A DNA stretch of 37,990 nucleotides from Eubacteriales bacterium (GTDB lineage Bacteria > Bacillota > Clostridia > Peptostreptococcales > Anaerovoracaceae): contig JAQWBM010000019.1 of assembly GCA_028706405.1 (NCBI GenBank), forward strand, positions 1 to 37,990, given 5' to 3'. Positions 1 through 7,433 of the stretch are shown here, one piece after another; position 1 is the first letter of the stretch; every line of letters starts with the position of its first letter. The position numbers were made by a program, and so were the translations under genes. The notes under the pieces are model-generated. The model made no database searches. It had not been told where the DNA came from and saw nothing but the letters and a program-made list of their open reading frames with translations.

Positions 1-2331
1 TTCCATGTCGTTTACAAGGGCAGCCCTGACGTAGGAACCTTCCAGCAAATCATGGCTTAGAACGGCATTATTCGGCACCGCGTCCTTTAAGACACGTTGG
101 AATGTTCGTAATTCATAAATGCCCTTTCCGGTGAATATCCCTTCACCAAACAGATCCTGATACACATCGGATATAGCGCTTGCATAAGGGTCAATTCCCT
201 CCTGTCCTGTATAAATTCTTGAAAACAGAGAGCTGTTTGAGCTCTCTATATCAAAGGTAATACGAGGCTGCATAACTCCATACCCCTCTGTTACTATGTT
301 TCTGCGGCTATCGATAACAGGGGCATTTAAAGGATGTGCCATAGTGCTTATCATTTTTTTTGCCATACCAAATGGCAGTATGGTATCTGCGTCAAGAGTT
401 ATAATGTATTTAATCTCGGCGGACGGCAACTTTGGGCTTGAAAAAAAGAAAAAGCTGGTTTCCTGAGAACCGAGAAGCATCTCGTTAAATTCCATTAAAG
501 CGCCTCTTTTCCTTTCCCATCCGGTCCAATTATTGTCACCGGCACTAAATTTTCTGAGCCTGTTATAGAAATAAAATGTGTCTTTTCCTTCTTTGGAATA
601 TTTTTGATTTAATTGTTTTACACCTTGGGAAGCCAGGCGAATAATATCCGTATCCTCATCGGCATTAGGTCCGTTTGAATCTGCGAAAGCACCGATCAAG
701 GCAAAATATAGATTTTCTTCTCTATTGGCAAGATAGTGGCTTTCCATGTTTTCAAGAAGCTGTTCTACCCTTTTTTCGTTCGTAAGTAAAGCCGGCATTA
801 CAACCATGGTGCTCATGTTCTCCGGAATTCCATCCTTCAGTTCAAGGCGCGGGAAGAATGCAGGTCTTTTTATTTTGCATGCCAGCCAATTGGCGATAGA
901 AACAGCAATCTCCGAGGCAGGTACCATTACCGCTACCCCGGCTAAAATTGCATATAATATTATACTTTCACTTCGTATGCTTGCGGAATATGCTGCAAAG
1001 ATCAGAGCCATAAGCGTGATGAAAGCAATGATAAAGCAAAGGTACAGACCTCCAATATGATCCATTATGATTCCGGTCAGTTTTTTTATTGGCTTTTTCT
1101 TTCCTTTTTGTCTGTTTTCCAGCTTTTTTAAGCCTTTTCCTGTGAGGTAATATCCCACATGCGATGATCTGTCTTCTGTGCCCTCTTCAAGCTTGGCTTT
1201 CGCTTCTTCGGCCAGGTTAATAGCTTCTCGTGCGATGTGCAGCTCTGATGTACCGTAATCCTCTGCAAGCGCTTCAATTCTGCTCTTGTAATGATTTCTG
1301 GAATTTGCATCCATACAGCTGTATATACTGCAAGGGTCCTGTATTAAAATCCTCTCTAAATAACTAACCTGATCAAACAGCTCAGACCAGTCAAAGCTTG
1401 AAATGTATTTTAGGCAAGCGATGCAGTTTCCTATTGTAACAGTGTAAGCGGCCTGTATATTATGCTCTTTTTGAGCTATGATTTCAGTCGATTTATGAAA
1501 TTTTTCGAGATTTTCGTCTATGCAATGCAATACATTGGTATAGCTGCGGCCGGATCTCCTCAATCTATAAAATAAATGTTCTACAAACGAGGAATTTATT
1601 TCAGAGGCTGTATTGTTTTTCAGCAGTTTGACTATTTGCTCTGAACCTTCCTCCTGATCTTCATACCATTTCTTAAATACTTCATCCGCCATATCCCATT
1701 GAGTTTTTGTTTCCATCATTTTTTCACTAATCATTCTGATGCTCTCTATCAACGCCAACTTGATCATGAGAGGGATGATGCCTACCTCTCGCTCCATCAG
1801 TATATTATTTGATTGATAAGCCTCCAGATATTTAAGAAGCGTATTTGTTTCGATTTTCCCATCGGTATGTGATACCAGTTCCATGGCAATCGCATAGATT
1901 CTTGCATATCCTTTATATGGACCCTTGTCTAAAACAGGCAGACTGGAATAATGCTTCTTAGAAAAATCTCTCCTGATGCTTTTTACCTGCTCTTCGATAA
2001 TATAAAAATTATCAAGCAGCCATTCTGCGGCCGGGGGCATAGGCTGTTTCTGAATAACATCGTCATTCAGGCTTCTGAATGCTGTTTGTATATAGCTGTA
2101 GTTACTGTTCATTCGGCTTATCGGCCAATCTTTTAAATATATTTTTGAAGAAACAGAATGCTCAAGCGCAGTTATTCTCGCATGGTCCTCAAGAGCGTCT
2201 CCCGGCAAAGAGACGTCACGAATTTGAACATTTTTGTTTTTTCGAATGTTGTTCAGAACAAAGAATAATAGCAGAAGAATGAATAAAGTGATGCAGACTC
2301 CAAAAATAATATACATGTATGAAAAATTCAC
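1..2331 (-). CDS. ndvB: Cyclic beta-1,2-glucan synthase (NdvB-type, GT84), N-terminal part, runs off left edge
   Basis: The frame is open from a GTG at 2331 to the window edge (777 codons). An AAGGAG site lies about 8 bases before the GTG. It begins with a membrane segment (residues about 2-25). A helical region typical of these synthases follows, with LLDNFYIIEEQ and a DPCSIYSCMD segment matching the family motif DPAGVYxxMD. Two more membrane helices sit around residues 410-480. The GT84 glycosyltransferase comes next: FFPRLELKDGIPENMSTMVV, the DxD-containing YIITLDADT near residue 644, and the signature stretches PRITFDIESSNSSLFSRIY, DLFGEGIFTGKGIYE and LSHDLLEG. Family members are about 2800 residues and carry GH94-like phosphorylase domains further on, which are outside the window. 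Known role: membrane synthesis of cyclic or linear beta-1,2-glucans from UDP-glucose. A copy of a dispersed hairpin repeat lies just upstream in its leader. The family assignment is secure; the actual product in this organism is inferred. Confidence 0.93.
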   Translation of the reverse strand, partial: MNFSYMYIIFGVCITLFILLLLFFVLNNIRKNKNVQIRDVSLPGDALEDHARITALEHSVSSKIYLKDWPISRMNSNYSYIQTAFRSLNDDVIQKQPMPPAAEWLLDNFYIIEEQVKSIRRDFSKKHYSSLPVLDKGPYKGYARIYAIAMELVSHTDGKIETNTLLKYLEAYQSNNILMEREVGIIPLMIKLALIESIRMISEKMMETKTQWDMADEVFKKWYEDQEEGSEQIVKLLKNNTASEINSSFVEHLFYRLRRSGRSYTNVLHCIDENLEKFHKSTEIIAQKEHNIQAAYTVTIGNCIACLKYISSFDWSELFDQVSYLERILIQDPCSIYSCMDANSRNHYKSRIEALAEDYGTSELHIAREAINLAEEAKAKLEEGTEDRSSHVGYYLTGKGLKKLENRQKGKKKPIKKLTGIIMDHIGGLYLCFIIAFITLMALIFAAYSASIRSESIILYAILAGVAVMVPASEIAVSIANWLACKIKRPAFFPRLELKDGIPENMSTMVVMPALLTNEKRVEQLLENMESHYLANREENLYFALIGAFADSNGPNADEDTDIIRLASQGVKQLNQKYSKEGKDTFYFYNRLRKFSAGDNNWTGWERKRGALMEFNEMLLGSQETSFFFFSSPKLPSAEIKYIITLDADTILPFGMAKKMISTMAHPLNAPVIDSRRNIVTEGYGVMQPRITFDIESSNSSLFSRIYTGQEGIDPYASAISDVYQDLFGEGIFTGKGIYELRTFQRVLKDAVPNNAVLSHDLLEGSYVRAALVNDME

Positions 2332-2342
2332 CTGTGCTTCTC

Positions 2343-2386
2343 CTTATAACAATTATTAGAAAAATTTCGACTGTAGAAATTTTTCT
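2343..2386. repeat. Solo copy (A) of dispersed hairpin repeat
   Basis: CTTATAAC (2343-2350) is followed 7 bases later by a perfect 11-bp stem, AGAAAAATTTC (2358-2368) and GAAATTTTTCT (2376-2386), with loop GACTGTA. The same hairpin and the same CTTATAAC end occur at 24825-24965 and 29418-29566 inside a longer element. Here the rest of that element is missing. Read on the minus strand, the CTTATAAC end forms GTTATAAGGAG, so it supplies part of the ribosome binding site of the glucan synthase gene. Confidence 0.8.
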
Positions 2387-2680
2387 TATATTGGCTTATT
2401 TGCTCGATCAATTTGCTACAGTACCATCATCTTTTACATATATGATAAGTGTGCTGAGTTGTTGTAACTTTTTCTATTATTGATGAGAGGGAAGGGTTAC
2501 TATCACTTCACATATAAATGTATGTATTAAACCCAAGGTTACCAGTTATTATTGCCTGAACTTGTTGTTAATTATTCTCTTTTCCGGTTTTTTAATTTTG
2601 GAAAAGACGATGAACAGGTTATGGAAACTGTATTTAAGGTAAGTCACCTCTGGGAAGGAGACTTCATATTAAGAAAATGG
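2387..2680. other. Intergenic region with no recognisable gene
   Basis: This lies between the divergent glucan synthase and cysteine synthase genes. It is A+T rich with no frame carrying both a start and a ribosome binding site. No T-box (GGGTGGNACCGCG) or S-box signature was seen, although the downstream gene belongs to sulfur metabolism. Confidence 0.6.
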
Positions 2681-2709
2681 TTGATTACTTAATTTGAATA
2701 GTTTAGTAT
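2681..2709 (+). promoter_or_regulatory. Probable sigma-A promoter of the cysteine synthase gene
   Basis: TTGATT (2681-2686), a 17-base spacer and TAGTAT (2704-2709) lie 28 bases before the chosen ATG at 2738. Both hexamers differ from consensus in two positions. Confidence 0.5.
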
Positions 2710-2737
2710 TACTATGGAAATAGGAGGGTTAGACAAA

Positions 2738-3634
2738 ATGTACAACAATATTCTTGATACTATAGGATACACCCCTTTGGTTAAAATAAACCGATTAAAT
2801 CCAAAACCTCATGTTCTGATGTATGCAAAAGTTGAAGGATTTAATCCAACAGGAAGCATTAAAGATCGTATTGCTTTGAAAATGATAGAGCAGGCGGAAG
2901 AATGCGGTGATCTTATACCGAGTAAAACGGTTATCGAGCCAACCTCCGGTAACACAGGTATCGGTCTTGCAATGATAGGTGCAGTCAAAGGCTATTCCGT
3001 TGCTATTGTAATGAGTGAAGCTGTTTCAATTGAACGCCGCAAGATGATAGAAGCCTTTGGGGCGAAAACTATACTGACAGATGCTTCACTTGGTACAGAC
3101 GGCGCCATCAGAAAAGCTCATGAGATGGTGAAAAACGATCCCGACAAGTACTTTATGCCGAATCAGTTTTCGAATGAATATAATAAGATAGCTCATTATC
3201 AAACAACAGCAAATGAAATCTGGGAAGAATCAAATGGAAAGGTAACTCATTTCGTATCCGCGTTAGGTACGTCAGGTACTTTAATGGGGGTTGGTTTGGG
3301 ACTAAAAGATAAGAATCCTGATATAAAGATCGTGTCAGCCCATCCGGTCAAGGGTCATTATATTCAAGGGCTAAAAAATATGGAAGAGGCGATTGTTCCG
3401 GAAATTTACGACCCTTCCAGAATCGATCAGACAGTAATGATTGAATCAGAAGAAGCCTTCGCCATGGCACGGGCAATCGTAAAGCATGAAGGCATCTTTG
3501 TTGGTATGAGCAGCGGCGCGGCCATGGTTGCTGCTTTAGAATGCGTCAAAAATTTGGATGAAGGCTTTGTTGTTATTTCATTTGCCGACCGCGGCGAAAA
3601 ATACCTTAGCACAACTTTATTTGATTCTATCTAA
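2738..3634 (+). CDS. Cysteine synthase (CysK/CysM family PLP enzyme)
   Basis: A 298-residue fold-type II PLP enzyme that makes L-cysteine from an activated serine and sulfide. The start at 2738 (MYNNILDTIG) has GGAGGG upstream, while the ATG at 2714 has no such site. Visible motifs: the PLP lysine in PTGSIKDR, the substrate loop EPTSGNTGIG, the phosphate-binding glycines in SALGTSGTLMGVG, and the C-terminal FADRGEKYLST. The segment KNMEEAIVPEIYDPSRI and the EGIFVGMSSGA stretch resemble mycobacterial CysM, the O-phosphoserine-dependent type, more than plain CysK. The arginine that reads phosphoserine there (RNMDEG) is lysine here. The acceptor (O-acetylserine or O-phosphoserine) is therefore open. 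It appears monocistronic, with a hairpin after the stop. Confidence 0.92.
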   Translation: MYNNILDTIGYTPLVKINRLNPKPHVLMYAKVEGFNPTGSIKDRIALKMIEQAEECGDLIPSKTVIEPTSGNTGIGLAMIGAVKGYSVAIVMSEAVSIERRKMIEAFGAKTILTDASLGTDGAIRKAHEMVKNDPDKYFMPNQFSNEYNKIAHYQTTANEIWEESNGKVTHFVSALGTSGTLMGVGLGLKDKNPDIKIVSAHPVKGHYIQGLKNMEEAIVPEIYDPSRIDQTVMIESEEAFAMARAIVKHEGIFVGMSSGAAMVAALECVKNLDEGFVVISFADRGEKYLSTTLFDSI

Positions 3635-3649
3635 AATAATAATAAGTGG

Positions 3650-3683
3650 AACGGAGGTGCGACCAAGTGGTCGCACCTCCGTT
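3650..3683. terminator. Hairpin between convergent genes
   Basis: A perfect 15-bp stem (3650-3664 with 3669-3683) with loop AAGT. It lies between the cysteine synthase stop and the stop of the leftward lipoprotein gene. The stem is symmetric and could end both transcripts. The T-tracts on either side are weak (CTCTTGTC rightward), so termination is likely but not textbook. Confidence 0.65.
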
Positions 3684-3689
3684 CTCTTG

Positions 3690-5228
3690 TCACCTTTGAA
3701 CAGGACTGTCTGTTAAAGCCTGAGCGCCATACGAAAGAAACGACCTCTCCCAGTTATCAACGTAAAGCCCTGTCGCCCACTCTGCCATGATCATGGCTTC
3801 TCCCTCCTGCAGGTCGATTTCCGCCAAAGGGTTTTCCGCCAGCTTTTCCGTTCCAATGGTGTAAACTTTTAATTTGTTTTTTGTTTTCACCAACGCAATA
3901 TCCTTGTTGGGCGAAGTGAAAGCATCTGATGCGTCAGGGACCCGGTCTTTAATATTGAGCCAGTTTAAGACTAATGTATCATAAAAAATCAAATTAGCCG
4001 GTGGGATGATCTTTAGGTCAAAGTCCGTTTGTTCATACTTTCCGCCTCTTTGATAGTTGATTCTGCCCACAAAAAACCAATGCCCGTTTTTCCGTACAAG
4101 ACCGAAATTTTCGCCGGACTCACCGCTTTCGATCAGAGTGGTCTCTTTGCCGCTTACGGACGCAATCGCATGCTCCCTTGCGTTCAAATAAGCGGTCAAT
4201 CCCTCATACCCCAGCAAATCGTGTATCTTTATTACCGTAGGCGACGATAGATTGTCAACCGGAAGCACTTGCAATCGATTAATACCGTTGGTTATTTTTT
4301 CAATTGACACATAATCATTGCCAACATAATTGATGACTCTTGTCGCCTGATCGATTACATCCGATGCGCCTGTCCCTGCAATTTCTTCCATTCTGTTCTG
4401 TATGCCCACATCCATACTATCTTGCATTCCCGTTTTCATTACATTCCGCACGCCTGATCTGTCACCTTCTTGCTTCGTTTCCAAGGGCTTTGCCGCCACA
4501 TTTTGGGCTGCCAACATATTACCTGCAACACCGTCAGAGCTCTGAACACTAAGTTCCCAAAATCCACTGATTCGCGGGAAAAAAAGCTGTTCAGCCGACA
4601 GTATTGGATGAAGCTGATGCTGATCGGCCGCAATCCAAAGCGTGCGGTAGGTGTAGTCGCCGCCTGAAGGCGCCCGCAGTCCCAACAGAACACCGGAGGC
4701 TCCTTTATTGCTTCCCCGGCTCAGATCAAATGTATTTTTATCGGCTGTATCCAGCGTGACGTCCGTCTGATCCGAAACCTTTTTCAGCAAAAGATCTTTG
4801 TTCTGTACAGAGAAAATCATTCTTGCATCGTCGAGCCTCATCACCTCGCCCAGAAAATTGGAAGCGGTATAGATGGTGATCACGTCAACCTCACGGCTTC
4901 CCGGAACAAAAATTCCTGAAGAGGTAATATATTTTGTCATCAGGTAATCAGCTGCTTTTACTCGTTTGATTTTATAAGAAGGGCTTTCCCATACATGTCC
5001 GCCGAACGCGACGGCATCGGCAGCAAATCGGACACTGCTTCCTTCCCATGTTTCTTCCTCGTTGGAGTTAACATCCAGTTCTTGAAGCACCATCCATTTG
5101 CCTCCTAACGGACTGGTCTGATTGGAAGGCGGTATGATCTTGCCTGCCGATGCTCCCGGAGCTTCTGCACAGCCTCCGAGAACCAAAAGCACAAATATGG
5201 TCAGGAAAATAAAAACGTTTTTAGCCAT
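3690..5228 (-). CDS. Putative lipoprotein of unknown function, last gene of a two-component operon
   Basis: A 512-residue protein beginning MAKNVFIFLTIFVLLVLGGC, a signal peptide ending in lipobox LGGC, so it is expected to be anchored to the outer membrane face. ATG 5228 overlaps the stop of the kinase gene by 8 bases and has AGAGAGGTGG upstream. A longer in-frame start at 5285 lies inside the kinase gene and would bury the signal peptide. No catalytic motif is recognised. The C-terminal half contains beta-strand-like stretches (GHWFFVGRINYQRGGKYEQ, DIALVKTKNKLKVYTIG) resembling a beta-sandwich or propeller. The translational coupling suggests it is a sensor accessory or output of the kinase system. 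Function unknown. Confidence 0.85.
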   Translation of the reverse strand: MAKNVFIFLTIFVLLVLGGCAEAPGASAGKIIPPSNQTSPLGGKWMVLQELDVNSNEEETWEGSSVRFAADAVAFGGHVWESPSYKIKRVKAADYLMTKYITSSGIFVPGSREVDVITIYTASNFLGEVMRLDDARMIFSVQNKDLLLKKVSDQTDVTLDTADKNTFDLSRGSNKGASGVLLGLRAPSGGDYTYRTLWIAADQHQLHPILSAEQLFFPRISGFWELSVQSSDGVAGNMLAAQNVAAKPLETKQEGDRSGVRNVMKTGMQDSMDVGIQNRMEEIAGTGASDVIDQATRVINYVGNDYVSIEKITNGINRLQVLPVDNLSSPTVIKIHDLLGYEGLTAYLNAREHAIASVSGKETTLIESGESGENFGLVRKNGHWFFVGRINYQRGGKYEQTDFDLKIIPPANLIFYDTLVLNWLNIKDRVPDASDAFTSPNKDIALVKTKNKLKVYTIGTEKLAENPLAEIDLQEGEAMIMAEWATGLYVDNWERSFLSYGAQALTDSPVQR

Positions 5229-6615
5229 TGGAATCCACCTCTCTGGGCAGAATAACGGTGACGACCGTCCCAATATTGACCTCACTGCTTATTTCTAACC
5301 GCCCCTTCATCATGGTAACGATTTCTTCACAGATGGATAAGCCGATCCCATTTTGGGAATGAGAGCTCTTACCTTTGTAAAACTTTTCTTTTATCATAGG
5401 CAATTCCTCGGAGGCAATACCGCAGCCGCTGTCCTCAATTATAAAAATGTACTCCTTTTCATCGGTCTTGGTCTGAAAACGCACAAATCCCCCGGAATCA
5501 GTGAAATTTAAAGCATTATCCAGAATATTGATAAATACTTGTTTCAGGCGGTTGGCATCCGACTGCATCTCAGGCAGGTTTTCCGGGTAATCAACGGTAA
5601 AGCTGATATTTTCCCGAACGGCCCGCGGCATCAATTGTATGCGGATATGCTCCAAAAGCTCAGTCAGATTGACCGTTTCATATTCAAGCCTGATAATGCC
5701 GGAAATAAATTTGGAAAAATCAAGCATCCCTTCTACCATTTGCGTAAGCCGTTCACTCTCCTTCGCAATTATTCCGAGACCATCGTTAAGCGTTTCCTTC
5801 TGCTGGAATTTTTCGCTCTGCAATGTAATAGCCCAGCCCATAATAGAGGTCAGCGGGGTGCGCAATTCATGGGAAACCGAAGAAATAAAATCATTTTTCA
5901 GCTTCTCTTTTTTTACGATTTCATCGGCCATATAGTTCAGGGTATCAGTAAGCTTGCCAATTTCATCATCCTGCTTTTTCTTACTCCTGATATGAAAATT
6001 GCCTTCTGCCATTCGCTCAGCGGCAGTGATCACCTCCCGAAGGGGGACAAGGATAGAATTGGCTAAAAAAATACTGAGCAAGCCGACGCTCAGTACAACA
6101 AAAAGACCGATGGCGATAAAAACTTTCATCGTATTTCGGATATCCTTGTCAATGGATTCGGTAGAAGCAATAAAACGAAGGGCTCCGACGATTTCTCCGC
6201 TGGATTTTAAAGGGTAGGATACGGCTATAACTTTCTGTCCGTTTAACCTTCCTGCCCATTCTCCTATTCTATCGTTTAAAGCCGCTTGTATATCTTCCGC
6301 TGGCTCTTCCGGACTGGGTATCGTTCCCAGAGAATCCATAACGATCTTTCCTTCCCGATCGATGATCTCCACTCGGGCATTGCTTTGATTCCAGAAGGCA
6401 TCAACATTATACAGGACGTTATCCTCAAGTGATGTTTCGGAGTAGTATCGGGAATACATATCCGCGCTGATCTTGACCTGACTGACCAGATTTCCCTTTA
6501 AGCTGCCATAATTATTTTGCTGTACCGTATAAATCAGCAGAATTTCCAAAAATATCACCGAGATGAGAATAACGATCATGAAGCTTGCCGTCAGTCTTCC
6601 CCTGATCCCTTTCAT
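5221..6615 (-). CDS. Membrane sensor histidine kinase (HAMP-HisKA-HATPase)
   Basis: 464 residues from ATG 6615, which overlaps the regulator stop as ATGA with GGGAG upstream; the longer start at 6645 lies inside the regulator gene. Order: membrane helix (about 8-32); extracytoplasmic sensor with VIDREGKIVMDS and GEIVGALRF, typical of a single Cache/PAS-like fold; second helix (about 163-188); HAMP; HisKA box SVSHELRTPLTS with the phospho-acceptor His near 249; N box NRLKQVFINILDNALNF; G1 EDSGCGI; and G2 GIGLSI. All catalytic boxes are present. It should phosphorylate the OmpR-type regulator encoded just upstream. The signal is unknown. Confidence 0.93.
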   Translation of the reverse strand: MKGIRGRLTASFMIVILISVIFLEILLIYTVQQNNYGSLKGNLVSQVKISADMYSRYYSETSLEDNVLYNVDAFWNQSNARVEIIDREGKIVMDSLGTIPSPEEPAEDIQAALNDRIGEWAGRLNGQKVIAVSYPLKSSGEIVGALRFIASTESIDKDIRNTMKVFIAIGLFVVLSVGLLSIFLANSILVPLREVITAAERMAEGNFHIRSKKKQDDEIGKLTDTLNYMADEIVKKEKLKNDFISSVSHELRTPLTSIMGWAITLQSEKFQQKETLNDGLGIIAKESERLTQMVEGMLDFSKFISGIIRLEYETVNLTELLEHIRIQLMPRAVRENISFTVDYPENLPEMQSDANRLKQVFINILDNALNFTDSGGFVRFQTKTDEKEYIFIIEDSGCGIASEELPMIKEKFYKGKSSHSQNGIGLSICEEIVTMMKGRLEISSEVNIGTVVTVILPREVDSNG

Positions 6616-7325
6616 GGAATACTCCCTTCGGGCGCAGGCTGCCATCGATAGCCGGAACCCCAGATTGTCTTAATATATTTGGGCGCAGACGGATTGTCCT
6701 CAATTTTTTCCCTAAGCCGTCTGATATGCACATCCAGCGTTTTCGTATCCCCGAAATAATCCCCACCCCAGACAACATCCAGCATCTCATCTCTTTTCAG
6801 TGCTTTTCCGGGGTTTTCCATAAACAGCTTCAACAAGGAATATTCCGTAGGGGTCAGATCCACCTCGATATCGTTTTTGAGCAGCTTATTGGCGCCAATA
6901 TCCAGATGCAGATTACCGTAAATATAGCCTTCTTTTTCAGATTTGAAACGGTTTTGACGTCTTAACATAGCTTTGATCCTGGCAATCAATTCAAACGGAT
7001 TAAAGGGCTTAACCATATAATCGTCCGCTCCCAATTCAAGACCCATTATTTTATCCGAATCCTGCCCTTTTGCCGTCAGCATGATGATGAGCGGTTCCGG
7101 CGTTGTACTGCGGATATGCCGGCAAACCTCCAGACCGTCTATTCCGGGCAGCATCAAATCCAGCACAACTACATCCGGCAGAAATCCCTTGAGCATATCC
7201 AGCGCATCTTCTCCGCTCACCGCTTCTTTGACTTTATATCCCGCTGTCTCCAGATTGAGCGTAATAAAACGCCGAATTGAAGCTTCATCTTCAACGACCA
7301 ATATCTTAATCTTGTTATCGTGCAT
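6612..7325 (-). CDS. OmpR/PhoB-family response regulator
   Basis: 237 residues, first gene of a regulator-kinase-lipoprotein operon, with AAGGGATG before its ATG. The receiver domain has the acidic pair in VVEDE, phospho-acceptor Asp56 (VVVLDLMLPG), the conserved Thr in IIMLTAKG and Lys in YMVKPFNP. The C-terminal winged helix has the usual TPTEYSLLKLFMENPG and VDVHIRRLREKIE-type recognition segment (here LDVHIRRLREKIEDNP). It acts in the cytoplasm as a DNA-binding regulator. A likely own promoter is TATTGT-17-TATAAT at 7394-7422. Confidence 0.95.
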   Translation of the reverse strand: MHDNKIKILVVEDEASIRRFITLNLETAGYKVKEAVSGEDALDMLKGFLPDVVVLDLMLPGIDGLEVCRHIRSTTPEPLIIMLTAKGQDSDKIMGLELGADDYMVKPFNPFELIARIKAMLRRQNRFKSEKEGYIYGNLHLDIGANKLLKNDIEVDLTPTEYSLLKLFMENPGKALKRDEMLDVVWGGDYFGDTKTLDVHIRRLREKIEDNPSAPKYIKTIWGSGYRWQPAPEGSIP

Positions 7326-7393
7326 ATTCTCATCCCTTTGGTTTTTTTATAACGCTATCGTGCGCCGCGCTTGACAAATATCTTTGCCTCGTT

Positions 7394-7422
7394 ATTATAC
7401 CACGATAAGCATGACAACAATA
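7394..7422 (-). promoter_or_regulatory. Probable promoter of the two-component operon
   Basis: On the minus strand TATTGT (7417-7422), 17 bases and a perfect TATAAT (7394-7399) lie about 70 bases before the regulator ATG at 7325. Confidence 0.5.
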
Positions 7423-7433
7423 CAGTCTATATG

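Noticed and set aside
2387..2680. Possible sulfur riboswitch or T-box before the cysteine synthase gene
   Set aside because: No conserved T-box or SAM-riboswitch core sequence was found on the plus strand.
5539..6066. 175-codon plus-strand frame inside the histidine kinase gene
   Set aside because: The minus-strand kinase has all its motifs over this stretch, so the plus-strand frame is a shadow.
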